This document shows, in pieces, positions 47,453 through 59,345 of a DNA stretch of 64,000 bases. The DNA comes from Tillus elongatus (Eukaryota; Arthropoda; Insecta; Coleoptera; Cleridae), in assembly GCA_964006375.1 (NCBI GenBank), contig OZ023267.1, positions 19,902,539-19,966,538 on the forward strand. Reading direction: 5' to 3'. The stretch's first letter is position 1; each line of letters begins with the position of its first letter. The translations under genes were made by a program, and so were the position numbers. The notes beneath the pieces were generated by a model. It was given only the letters and a program-made list of their open reading frames with translations, was not told the origin of the DNA and did not search any database.

Positions 47453-48174
47453 TTTAATTTTTTATATTGAAATGTATATAGATATTAAAAAATGTTGTAT
47501 CATTATATTTTTTTAATCAATTTGATAACTATTATCAGACAAACGAAAATGACGTGTTAACTGTTTTCTTAGGTAATGTATATAAATTTAAATAAATAAG
47601 TACTTTAATTTCATGTGAAATAACCCTATTTTGCATTGTCTATAGTGAAAGTAATAACACGTTTTTACAGAAATTCATCTTTTCACCCAACATTTTTTAT
47701 TATTAAATATTTGGCTTTACATACTAGTGGGAAACTCAACTGTTTCAAAAATAATACCTTCTGAGTTTAACAGAATAACTCTGTGTAGTAGTGTCCGTAT
47801 ACCGTATCCCCATCAACAACCGGTTAAAGTTAAATTTAAAATTAAACCGTTTTATTGTACCGAAAATCCTACGTTCCTAAAGCTGTTAGCGAGAGCGAGC
47901 ACACAGTATAAATAACGTGTTTAGCATACCCAATGTCAAGGCTATTCATCCCGTTAAATAGTTAAATAAACAGTTGCCGATGAAAACCGATGTTTATTCA
48001 TCGAAGCCGAACTAGTTGCAGTAGAACTGAAACAGACACGACTCCGAAATCTAGTTTAGTGTAAAAATCGTTATTTTTTAAGCTGCTATTTTTATAAATC
48101 CATAACTGGTGATTACCGTTACGGCTCGGTAACCGTTTAAAAATAGCTGACAGTTAAATAACGACCCATCACTA
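46598..48174. mobile_element. hAT-like non-autonomous transposon
   Basis: 1,577 bp with TIRs TAGTGATGGG and CCCATCACTA and an 8-bp TSD, as in hAT elements. Internal direct repeats GAGCGAGCACAC occur with AGTATAAAT nearby at about 46745 and 47890. A TA array (47368-47449) preceded by CACCCTGTA marks a further nested element end. No hAT transposase was recognised. Confidence 0.88.
47368..47449. repeat. (AT)n microsatellite 15
   Basis: TA array within the hAT-like element, next to GGAAACACCCTG, the type of end also seen beside other arrays. Confidence 0.95.
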
Positions 48175-48182
48175 CATATTTC
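48175..48182 (+). repeat. right 8-bp TSD of the hAT-like element
   Basis: CATATTTC. The PLE arm resumes with CTTTACCTCTTGAAAATGG. Confidence 0.9.
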
Positions 48183-48387
<205 letters not shown>

Positions 48388-48480
48388 GGAACAGTTCGTG
48401 TTCATTTGAAGGAATTTTTAAGGTCTTAAGCTCGAAATATCCTCATTGCGAAGTATTTTTAGGGAAATTTGCTAATATAC

Positions 48481-49061
48481 TTAAAATGACTACGCATAAT
48501 ATTATTCTTGAAGAATGCATTCATGTTGAAACTCCTAAATTGAAAATAACCCAAATTAATAATTTTAATACGATTCTGATTCTTCAGTGATGGGTAAAAT
48601 AATATAAATAGATTATTTGGCGGTATCCCATCGTCAATCATCGAAACGTTGTGAAAAAACTTCTACATTAAGGGATGTTTGAGTTTCGAGTCTTCCGTAA
48701 ATATTATTTCTTGGTTCAGCCACAAAGATTTATATTGTGGAAGATGGTCGTATCGTGTTTCAAATCATCTGAGAATTTTTCACGAACTGCATTCCAAGGG
48801 GCCACGCAAGTCATAATAATATTTTATTAAGACACATCGGCATACCAGATACACAGGCAATAACTTACATGTACTTTGCCTATAGAAAGGTGCATTTGTG
48901 CGATAATCCATTAAAAAATTCACGACTGGTTTAATAACTCTTTACATTCTCGCTGTTTTGAATTTGTTCTACGTCAGTTATTTGTTCTGTTCTTACTCTC
49001 AAATACCACTGATGTTGATATAACAACTCTAAGAACAGAAATGCATTTTTAACTTAAATAG
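48481..49061. other. no gene recognised
   Basis: AT-rich spacer after the diverged trailer. No coding motifs. Confidence 0.5.
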
Positions 49062-49230
49062 AAGCTTAAACACTCAATACAGAAAACATATCTCTTCATT
49101 TAGAAATAATCTTCATGACAAATCTATATTTGCCAAACATGCTATTGATGCTCAACATAGACCCACAGTAAATAATCACATAAATTCACAATATTTTTAT
49201 AACTACAAGCGCAAAGACAATGTGCTATAC
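49062..49230 (+). pseudogene. small PLE GIY-YIG endonuclease remnant
   Basis: About 56 codons in frame reading RSLNTQYRKHISSFRNNLHD and KSIFAKHAIDAQHRP. This fits the helix after YIGQT in GIY-YIG domains (R-x-R/Y-x-x-H, then FAKH). GIY and YIG themselves are missing. A family terminus follows at 49239. Confidence 0.55.
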
Positions 49231-49236
49231 AAACAT

Positions 49237-49675
49237 TTCGGGACGCAGCAGGTGCTTTATGGTACCGAAAATAATAGTAAGCCGCGTGCCATCTAGTATT
49301 ATATATGTCTATGATCGGGAATGTTCGGATTCTTCCCGGCTGGGATTTATACGGCTACTTATCACGTAGGTTGCATTTTATCCATCCAGGAGGGAATTTC
49401 TTAGTACCTATTTTTTAATTATGTATTGTTTTTGTTTGTGTGTGTTCTTTAAATTGATATGCGTAATTTTTATCTTTTTGATTTCTATGTATTGACTAGT
49501 CAGATAAGCTGGTTAGTACTTGATTGGCAAATAAAGTTATATTTAATTTGATTTTAAAATTCCTAAAAACTTTTCTATTTACAATTTTTTTCTAAACAGT
49601 GTAATAAAAAGTGGTCGAAAATATTATGAGAATCACCTGTACTTACATTATATAAAAATATGTTTTTCGAATTTA
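49237..49675. other. isolated modular-family terminus, then no gene recognised
   Basis: CGGGACGCAGCAGGTGCTTT at 49239 stops matching after about 35 bp. The rest up to the satellite has no recognisable feature. Confidence 0.55.
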
Positions 49676-51236
49676 GAAATGAGGAAAAATCATACAAGAC
49701 GAGAAGTTGTTTTGGTTTACAAATTGAAAGGGCTAAAAGGGGAGTTTAATAAACTGTGAGAGAGAAAAATCATATAGACGAGAAGTTGTTTTGGTTTACA
49801 ATTTAAAAGAGCTAAAAGGGGAGTTTAATAAACTGTGAGAGAGAAAAATCAGATAAGTACAGAAATTGTTTTGGTTTACAATTTAAAAGGGCTAAAATGG
49901 GAGTTTAATAAACTGTGAGAGAGAAAAATAAGATAAGTCCAGAAATTGTTTTGGTTTACAATTTGAAAGGGCTAAAAGAGGAGTTTAATAAACTATGAGA
50001 GAGAAAAATCATATAAGACAAGAAGTTGTTTTGGTTTACAATTTGAAAGGGCTAAAAGGGGAGTTTAATAAACTGTGAGAGAGAAAAATCATATAAGACA
50101 AGAAGTTGTTTTGGTTTAGAAAAATAAGATAAGTCCAGAAATTGTTTTGGTTTACAATTTGAAAAGGCTAAAAGGGGAGTTTAATAAACTGTGAGAGAGA
50201 AAAAATATATAAGACAAGAAGTTGTTTTGGTTTACAATTTGAAAGGGCTAAAAAGGGAGTTTAATAAACTGTGAGAGAGAAAAATAAGATAAGTCCAGAA
50301 ATTGTTTTGGTTTACAATTTGAAAGGGCTAAAAGAGGAGTTTAATAAACTATGAGAGAGAAAAATCATATAAGACGAGAAGTTGTTTTGGTTTACAATTT
50401 GAAAGGGCTAAAAAGGGAGTTTAATAAACTGTGAGAGAGAAAAATAAGATAAGTCCAGAAATTGTTTTGGTTTACAATTTGAAAGGGCTAAAAAGGGAGT
50501 TTAATAAACTGTGAGAGAGAAAAATCAGATAAGTCCAGAAATTGTTTTGGTTTACAATTTGAAAGGGCTAAAAGGGAAGTTTAATAAACTGTGAGAGAGA
50601 AAAATAAGATAAGTCCAGAAATTGTTTTGGTTTACAATTTGAAAGGGCTAAAAGGGGAGTTTACTAAACTGTGAGAGAGAAATAAGATAAGTCCAGAAAT
50701 TGTTTTGGTTTACAATTTGAAAGATCTAAAAGGGGAGTTTAATAAACTGTGAGAGAGAAAAATCATATAAGACGAGAAGTTGTTTTGGTTTACAATTTGA
50801 AAGGGCTAAAAAGGGAGTTTAATAAACTGTGAGAGAGAAAAATAAGATAAGTCCAGAAATTGTTTTGGGTTACAATTTGAAAAGGCTAAAAGGGGAGTTT
50901 AATAAACTGTGAGAGAGAAAAATCATATAAGACGAGAAGTTGTTTTGGTTTACAATTTGAAAGGGTTAAAAGGGGAGTTGAATAAACTGTGAGAGAGAAA
51001 AATCAGATAAGTCCAGAAATTGTTTTGGTTTACAATTTGAAAGGGCTAAAAGAGGAGTTGAATAAACTGTGAGAGAGAAAAATCATATAAGACGAGAAGT
51101 TGTTTTGGTTTACAATTTGAAAGGGCTAAAACAGGAGTTGAATAAACTGTGAGAGAGAAAAATCATATAAGACGAGAAGTTGGTTTTGGTTTACAATTTG
51201 AAAGGGCTAAAAGGGGAGTTGAATAAACTGTGAGAA
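49676..51236 (+). repeat. 80-bp satellite array, about 20 units
   Basis: Head-to-tail units of 80 bp around TTGTTTTGGTTTACAATTTG and GGAGTTTAATAAACTGTGAG. Two unit types differ mainly at ATATAAGACGAGAAG versus AGATAAGTCCAGAAA. They alternate in the second half (about 50680-51150), suggesting a 160-bp higher-order unit. One unit near 50115 is truncated. Units are about 90-97 percent alike by eye. Confidence 0.97.
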
Positions 51237-51239
51237 ACT

Positions 51240-51360
51240 CTGTACAAAGATTTTCGTTCATAATTAAATAACCGTTAGTCTGGTCCTAGTGGTTTTTTTT
51301 CTGTACAACGATTTTCGTTTATAATTAAATAACCGTTAGTCTGGTCCTAGCGGAGCTTTT
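51240..51360 (+). repeat. 61-bp direct duplication next to the satellite
   Basis: Two copies of a block with TTTTCGTTCATAATTAAATA and CCGTTAGTCTGGTCCTAG. They differ at a few positions. The sequence up to 51537 shows nothing else. Confidence 0.8.
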
Positions 51361-51537
51361 TCTGTTGACAGAGAACAAGGCCATGTTGTAATTTATTTAG
51401 TGTTGTAGTTGTAGTGCCAAACGATACGTGGGTGTGATGACTGTGTGACCTCGGGTTGCATTGCGCAGGAAGCAGTGACCATGCCGTGGTCTGAGCGACC
51501 AAGGGGGGGCGGTGACTGATATCTTATAGCATTTAGG

Positions 51538-52155
51538 TTATGTAGTAAGAAGGAGATCCAAGGGATTTGAGCTGTGTGTTGGGATACGAGGAAAGTAAGT
51601 AGGTTGCTGAACCATATTGGCTAAATAATTGCTGACTGCAAAGGCCTCCGCTGCTCTCCCTTGTGGATCGGTTTTTGAAGATCCTAGCCATTCCTTATTA
51701 TGGACATTAAAGTCACCAAGAATAGTGACCTCGGAGGAAGGATATTCAGAAATCAGATAGACGGTTTTTTCAGAAAGGTAGTCAAAGGGCTGGACAAAGT
51801 TGTTGTCAGAAGGTGACCGGTAAATGCAACTGATGAATTTAGTTGCAGCCCTGAGAGAGAGTTTTATCCATAGTATGTCTTTTCTTCCAGCTTCTAAATT
51901 GGGGAGTCTGGTGCTGGGTAGATTGCTGCGGACGTATGCGCACACGCCCCCATGCAATCTAAAGGAAGTAAGGAGCTCATACCCCGGGAAATTAAGGTGA
52001 TTAGTGGCTGTTTTGGCACTGATTTGGGTTTCGGTGAGGAAGAGGAATTGGGGCCTGTTAGCCTGGAGGAAGTGGTGGACGGAGTTCAGGTTAGAATCTA
52101 GGCCACATATATTCGAAAAGGATATGTTAAATCTTGATGTTGGCGCCCCCTGCAC
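51538..52155 (-). pseudogene. LINE endonuclease domain (CR1/Jockey-type), truncated
   Basis: Minus strand, 205 codons open. FSNICGLDSNLNSVHHFLQA, LFLTETQISAKTATNHLNFP, FRLHGGVCAYVRSNLPSTRL, SCIYRSPSDNNF, VTILGDFNVHNKEWLGSSKT and PLDLLLTT. These are the exonuclease-endonuclease-phosphatase motifs (TETQ with Glu; GDFNVHN with Asp and Asn). The C-terminal SDH motif and all of RT are missing. The style matches the family at 24742, 33776 and 59330. Confidence 0.88.
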
Positions 52156-52620
52156 ACCCCCCTCCCGGAGATCCGAATGGAGGGGTATTTTATCTCCGGA
52201 ATCTTTTGTACAAGGAGGAGCCTTTATTTATAAGGGAAACCGACTCATACACCAGAACCGGAAACGTCCGTTGGGACTTCACCGGCCCCTTGATGTATGG
52301 GGTGGTACCTCCTCGGGCGTGAAAAAAATCCTTTACTATTACGTAAAGGAAAAACCACTACCACCTGCTATGGATTGGATTGGATCAATGTCTACCCCTT
52401 TAAAAATGAGATTAATAAAGGGACTATCAATTGTCCAATAGTTATGCTTTTCGACATAGTAGGAGGATACAAAACATTATCATTTTGCATCCATGCCTAT
52501 TGTCGTTTAAACGGGTAATTTGAATAACAATTTTAGTATTTATAAACACCATTTACATATACAAAATTTACAAAATTGTTAGTTGCTTGTACATAGTCAC
52601 TACTTTATAGAATTTTGTGT
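52156..52620. other. no gene recognised
   Basis: Open frames 52004-52441 and 52134-52322 are mainly shadows of the endonuclease or lack motifs. Confidence 0.5.
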
Positions 52621-52862
52621 GATTTGGAGCTGTCGTGACAACATACTACTTGGTTCCGCAACGAGATGGCGACTCCTGCCTTACATCTCACTTTGTGCTG
52701 TGAGGCTAGCTACCATAGCGGTATTACTTTATAGGTATGTTCTCACTGCAATTAATATACCGTACCAACGTGCTCTAATTAGAGCGAAACCGGTCTGCGG
52801 TTCTAATTGTGGTAAGAATACATTGGGCCTTACATACATTGTCACTATATTAGGGAAGAAAT
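52621..52862 (+). repeat. repeat M, left of LINE RT
   Basis: GATTTGGAGCTGTCGTGACA, CTACTTGGTTCCGCAACGAG and TCTAATTAGAGCGAAACCGG. The first 125 bp recur at 53849 on the other side of the LINE fragment, in the same orientation. Confidence 0.75.
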
Positions 52863-53848
52863 TGACCAGGGCTGACAATGTACAAAGTTGGTTGTACACA
52901 ACCAGACCATTTTGCGAACACCAGGCTGACACCCGAGACACACACACATTATCTGCAGCACCAAGCTCTTCAAAATTTTCCCCTGAGATTGCAGCAGTGG
53001 TGTCATCCGCGTACAAAGTTAAGTGGTTTTGTTGGAGATCATAAACAATATCGTTAAGAAAAATTGTAAACAAAACAGGGCACAATATGCTACCTTGCGG
53101 CACGCCGCTCGACACGGCTGAAAATCCAGACATATAATTCTTACCTGCCTGTCGTATCCTGACAGCCTGACTTCTCCCAGACAGGTAGCTTTTTAGCCAT
53201 AAATATGCATTTCCTGTTATGCCATAATGCTCCAATTTTTTCAATAAAAGGGAATGGTTGACCGCATCAAACGCTTTCGAAATATCGATGAACAGCCCGA
53301 CGGATTTGGACCCACTATTTATGTAATCCAAGACTGTCAGGTAAGTGCTAAACACGGCATCCTGAGTTGACAACTGCCTACGAAAGCGAAATTGGCACGG
53401 AGACAGCAAATTGTATCTCTCCAAAAAGTCTTAGCCGAGTGTTAGCAAAAATGCCTTCTCAAAGATCTTAGAAAAACTGAAAGCAGCGCAATCGCCCTGT
53501 AGTTGTCCATAAGACGTGGATCTCCCTTCTTAAAGAGAGAGACGACAATGGCCTCCTTCAGACGCTCAGGAAAACAACCGATTTCAAATCACACATTTAT
53601 AAGGTAAGTTAGTAGAGCCACCACAAGATGAGCAACCCTGCCAAGAAGACTACATGGTATTTCATCTATTCCTAATGAATTTTTAACTGAAACTAATTTT
53701 ATGATCTCTAATACATCGTCCTCTGAGACAGGATATAAAAACATAGAATAGGGATTAGAGCTATTTTTCAATGAACAATTTATGTCACAGTTTTTTGTCA
53801 GATACTTAACAGTGTCGACAAAGTGCGCATTGAGACTGTCAGCAATCA
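52863..53848 (-). pseudogene. Jockey/CR1-type LINE reverse transcriptase fragment
   Basis: Minus strand reads FLYPVSEDDVLEIIKLVSVK, then IVVSLFKKGDPRLMDNYRAI, a stop region, and CQFRFRRQLSTQDAVFSTYL, LFIDISKAFDAVNHSLLLKK, SSGVPQGSILCPVLFTIFLN, LTLYADDTTAAISG and SAWCSQNGLVV. RT motifs A (DISKAFD), B (SSGVPQGS) and C (YADD) are intact. There is at least one stop and one frameshift near 53430-53590. Endonuclease and C-terminus are missing, and repeat M sequence replaces both ends. Confidence 0.88.
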
Positions 53849-53880
53849 GATTTGGAGCTGTCGTGACAACATACTACTTG
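53849..53880 (+). repeat. repeat M, right of LINE RT, split by a SINE
   Basis: Repeat M interrupted after AACATACTACTTG, which is duplicated at 54181-54193 where the repeat resumes to about 54245. Confidence 0.75.
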
Positions 53881-54180
53881 TGTGTGTGTGTTTTGTTTCT
53901 TTAACGTCGGCCTATTTCCGCGACTATGGCCAATCACCGGAAATTTTGCCGAACCCCTGCCTTTCTGTAAGGAGGGTAGGGATCTTTAACGTGCCCAACA
54001 TCGCCCCCTTCGAAGCGCGGAATGTGCAGACATTCAACTTGCTCAAATACAATGCCAGAACCTCGGTTGTTGTTAATTGTACAGTATGTACTGAAAAAGT
54101 GAAAGGAGTAGCCTGGGATCGAACCCAGTACCCTTTGGTTCAGAGGCACACGTTCTTACCTCTGAACCACCGAGGCTCTA
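53881..54180 (-). mobile_element. tRNA-derived SINE, 300 bp
   Basis: On the minus strand it begins TAGAGCCTCGGTGGTTCAGA. It has an A-box-like TGGTTCAGAGG and a B box GGTTCGATCCC about 35 nt further, as in tRNA genes. Then a tRNA-unrelated body follows, with a (CA)n-type tail (read TGTGTGTGTG on the plus strand). It is flanked by a 13-bp TSD (AACATACTACTTG at 53868-53880 and 54181-54193). The internal RNA polymerase III promoter looks intact. Confidence 0.9.
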
Positions 54181-54250
54181 AACATACTACTTGGTTCCAC
54201 AACAAGATGGCAACTCCTGTCTTATATCTCACTTTGTGCTGATTACATTT

Positions 54251-54866
54251 GGTCCTATCGAACCGGATGTGAACAAACCACTGAATATCATTAATATTTT
54301 GATTGGTGAAAGTGCTGACAAAATTAATTGAAAATATAAAATATTTGTCTACGAGAATTCGCTAAAAGACAAAAACGAACAATTGAACCACCCAGCGATC
54401 TTGGGAGAAGTTCAAGTTCAACGTTCGTGGCAGGAACATCTAATTGAATGAGTAATAAAAAAATTATTTAATGTTGTGCTATCCTGAGACAATGCTGAAT
54501 TATTCAATAAACATCCTGCGCTCCTTGTCCCAGCAATTTGTTAAATAATAATTATCCAGTTTGACAGAAGCAAATGGAAATATATTGCGAACGGCACTTT
54601 TGTTATTGGACTGATATTAAATCTTCATAGGCGCCGGCCAATTTGCTTATTGCATTAAATAATGTGGGTGTTTCCAATGCCGTTAGATCTAAAGACATTG
54701 CATTTTTTATTACTTAACATGTATACATAGGATGTTCCGTCTAAGAAACGATACAAAGCAAGCGCGCAGGGTTGCCAGTTATCCAGTATTTACTTGGACA
54801 ATAAGTTAGGGGTTGAACATTCTTTTAAAAACAAGCTTTTATTAAGTAGGTGTACTGAAACTAAAA
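54251..54866. other. no gene recognised
   Basis: 54330-54365 has a trailer-like end (TCTACGAGAATTCGCTAAAA). The rest is AT-rich spacer. Confidence 0.5.
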
Positions 54867-54868
54867 AG

Positions 54869-56236
<1,368 letters not shown>

Positions 56237-56254
56237 AGCCATATTGAATTTATA

Positions 56255-56790
56255 AAAGGGTATCCTCCCATATTAAGGAGTTTGTTGAAAAAAAATAATT
56301 CCGCCATCTTGTATTGCATCGACCGTCATTTTGAATTTATGCCAGCGTACTTAGCCTACTATATTCACTCGTGAAGACCTTTCATTTGATACCTATATCC
56401 AGGAAGTTGCTGAGAAAGACCTAAGATTTTTAATTGATGGAAGCTTCACCTATCCCACTATGTTTTACCTGTGAAACCCTTTCTTTTAATACCGATGTCA
56501 AGGGGGTTGTAAAAAATATATTCCGCCATGTTGCGTCGGCCGCCATATTGAAATTATGAAAGCATCACCTAGCCTGTGGTATTTTTCTCGTGAAGCCCTT
56601 TCAGTTGATACCCGTATAAAGGGGATAACAGAGAAATAAATATTACGCCATCTTCAGTCTTGAAATCATGAAAGCGTTTCCTAACCTACCAGATTTTACT
56701 CGTAAATCATTTCAATTTAATACCGATATCAGGGGGATTGTAGAAAAGAAACATCCGCCATCTTGGAGCGTCCGTCACTCCTCCACGAAT
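56255..56790 (+). repeat. degenerate tandem repeat, about 140-bp period
   Basis: About four units, each with CCGCCATCTTG, a GACCGTCATTTTGAA-like block, ACCTAGCCTA-like and CTCGTGAAGCCCTTTCA-like blocks and GGGGATTGTAGAAAA. Units are considerably diverged. 56791-57136 that follows has nothing recognisable. Confidence 0.75.
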
Positions 56791-57330
56791 AATTGACTGT
56801 CCCAAAAGTTAAGTAACGTGGCCGCATATCGAAACTGACAAAAAAAGTTTACTTTAAATGCATTTTCTGCAAAAAATATATTAAATGAAGAAAAGTAACT
56901 ACTTGAATAGAAATTCAAGACCCTATGAAACACATTTTATGCAATATTTGTTTTCTACAAACAAAAAGATACATGTGATCCAGAAGCTTTGTTCAAAAAT
57001 CGCCCATTTAGACATTTAGTTGTGACAAAATAAACATTTGGTTCTAGCTCTGTGATTGTTCAAGTCCTACTGACTCGCGACTTAAACTTTATTAGTTCGT
57101 TGTGAATTATAAAATGTAAATTGAATAGTAATAAAAGTCTGGACGCAGCAAGTGCGTTATGGTAGTGAATTTTCATAGAAATTATCTGGCACAAAATATT
57201 TTATTATAACTTTTTTTTCTTGTAACATAGAAATCTAAAATTTGGTGTATAGTTTACTTTTTATATCGTAAACCTACCTGTTAAATTTGGTTATCATAGA
57301 TTTTATATTTTTTAAGATTAAAAAATTTTT

Positions 57331-57891
57331 CAAATGAAAACTCAAAATTTTCCCTGAAAACCTCGTCCAATTTTTCTAAATAACGAACTTGTCAAAGCGA
57401 TTTACAAAAGGAAGGTACATGCCAAATTTTATTAAAATCAGCTTATTACTTTTTGAGATATGAATTTTTTTCAAATGAAAACTCAAAATTTTCCCGGAAA
57501 ACCTCGTCCGATTTTCCTGATTAGCAAACATGTCAAAGCCATTTACAAAAGAAAGGTATGTGCCAAATTTTATTAAAATCGGCTTATTACTTTTTGAGAT
57601 ATGAATTTTTTTCGAATGAAAACTCAAAATTTTCCCGGAAAACCTCGTCCGATTTTCTTGACTAACAAACATGTCAAAGCCATTTACAAAAGGAAGGTAT
57701 GTGCCAAATTTTCTTAAAATCGGCTTATTACTTTTTGATATATGAATTTTTTTCGAATGAAAACTCAAAATTTTCCCGGAAAACCTTGTCCGATTTTCCT
57801 GACTAACGAACTTATCCAAGCTATTAACAGAAGAAAGGTACATGCTAAATTTTATCAAAATCGGCCCATTATTTTTTGAGTTATCGGTGTG

Positions 57892-57895
<4 letters not shown>
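57331..57895 (+). repeat. 141-bp tandem repeat, four units
   Basis: Units start at 57331, 57472, 57613 and 57754, exactly 141 bp apart. The minus strand is open through all four (57376-57897), giving a 47-residue repeat with FSGKILSFHSKK. The constant 141-bp length keeps this frame, but the same sequence is the leader of many elements that lack an open frame. Read as non-coding. Confidence 0.88.

Positions 57896-57984
<89 letters not shown>
57896..57984. repeat. (AT)n microsatellite 18
   Basis: TA core of the complete type C element. Confidence 0.96.
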
Positions 57985-57989
<5 letters not shown>

Positions 57990-58122
57990 ATATAAAAATT
58001 GAAACTGACCCCGGATATGGGTTCTAGGGGTCCTAGTTCGCGCTCATTTGCAAAATTTTTTTCAAAATTCAAAAGTCGGGATCTCCCCATTAGTGAATTT
58101 TTTCTACGAAAATTCACTAAAA

Positions 58123-58472
58123 CTATGTATGTATTGTGTTCTTTTAACGTCAGGTTATTTCCGCTGCTATGGCTAATCACCGACGTGAAGCAGTTTTACG
58201 TCACGTTCCTGAAAATTTCATTGAACCCCTTCCCGTCTGGGGGAAGAGTAGATCTCTTTAAAGTTTTCAACATCGCATGATACACAGAAACGACTACTTT
58301 ACTTTCTTTTTAAAGGACTGAACATTCAACTTGCACAAACACAATACAACAATGTTGATTTTACAGTATGTAGTGAAAGACCGAAATGAGTCCAATCTCC
58401 TACTGACATTCAAACCAGCGACCCTCCGCTTCAGAAGCACACATTCTTACTACTGAACCGGCGAGGCTGCTA
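58123..58472 (-). mobile_element. tRNA-derived SINE, older copy
   Basis: Same family as 53881-54180, but diverged. Minus strand begins AGCCTCGCCGGTTCAGTAGT, with a B-box-like GGTTTGAATGTCA. The tail end (GTGTTCTTTTAACGTCAGGT on plus) abuts the trailer hairpin of the preceding element. Confidence 0.75.
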
Positions 58473-59082
58473 TATATTTCAGTAATGCATTATACGACAG
58501 AGTTCAATGAATGTGTAAAAAAAGATGATATTAAGATGTCAATGTTACACTAGAGAAATGAAAATAAAATAAACAGACCGCATGGGTAGTAAATAAACAA
58601 GTAAAATATTTTGAGAATAATTAACCCCAGACGACAAGGTAAATAAAACATATATAAACTAATAAAAAACTACAATTAGGCGCACTATATATTTACATTA
58701 TAGTATGAGAACATCATGACTTCCCACCTATGTTAAAGTGGCTGCGTTCTCAGATCCAGACGAGCTAGCTAGACAAATCTAAATATAAACAATAATGCCT
58801 ATTTGTTCAGAAGATATGCCGTGTTATAAAATTCACAAACATAAATAGAGGAGAACCAGAAACCCTCATTAACAGACTCAAAGTAGAAACTATTCAAATG
58901 TACCAGGGTTAGTGGCGAAGATATTCGTAGTTTACAGTTTACACCGGGATCCAAAATTTAAAATTTCTTCTTTACATGAAATTATGTAGCTAATTATACG
59001 ATTTTTATGCAAAAAATCGCAAAAATAATGACATAGTTATGAGCTAGAATCATGTTTCGACAACAAGGTTGGCTTGGTCAGT
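58473..59082. other. no gene recognised
   Basis: AT-rich spacer with short frames only. Confidence 0.5.
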
Positions 59083-59165
59083 ACCTATTGTTTTTTTCCC
59101 CTCAGGGCTCGTCCGCGGCTTTGCCGCCCCGATTGCACTGCAACCTTTGGCTTATTGTGCATATT
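59083..59165 (-). mobile_element. 5-prime-truncated copy of the intact LINE
   Basis: Minus strand equals the last 80 bp of the 13115-18350 element (CCTGAGGG, GGCGGCAAAGCCGCGGACGA) with its A-tract read as poly-T at 59087. Flanks share TATTGTTTT, a plausible 9-bp TSD. Confidence 0.8.
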
Positions 59166-59253
59166 GTTTTATTTTCTAGGAAACGTTATTATATACAGGG
59201 TGACATTGAAAAAAGTGCAATGCATAGTACCACGTGAGAGAGCACATAAAAAA

Positions 59254-59345
59254 TTCGGGACGCAGCAAGTACGTTATAGTAGCGAATTTTCATAAGAATT
59301 GTACACTATTATTATACGACATGTTAGTAAAGTTAATACTTTAAG
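59254..59345 (+). mobile_element. modular element start, core type B
   Basis: TTCGGGACGCAGCAAGTACG and TAAGAATTGTACACTATTAT match the 5036 copy. The core is cut at the LINE fragment that follows. Confidence 0.75.

Larger units (their letters stand above)
57137..58122 (+). mobile_element. leader-(AT)n-trailer element, core type C, complete
   Basis: Terminus TCTGGACGCAGCAAGTGCG, type C block (TCTGGCACAAAATATTTTAT), four 141-bp tandem units, TA core 57896-57984, trailer and terminal hairpin TTAGTGAATTTTTTCTACGA with AAATTCACTAAAA. Inner subterminal repeat TAGTGAATTTTCATAG at the start is inverted at the end. Confidence 0.85.

Noticed and set aside
49676..51236. CRISPR-like appearance of the 80-bp array
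   Set aside because: Units are continuous without unique spacers and the window is eukaryotic. It is a satellite.
53881..54180. Possible tRNA gene from the A and B boxes
   Set aside because: No full cloverleaf. A long tRNA-unrelated body, TSD and second copies show it is a SINE.
57137..58122. Canonical Helitron assignment of the (AT)n elements
   Set aside because: The expected TC start and hairpin-then-CTRR end were not found. The layout fits Helentron-type relatives better, and even that is unproven.
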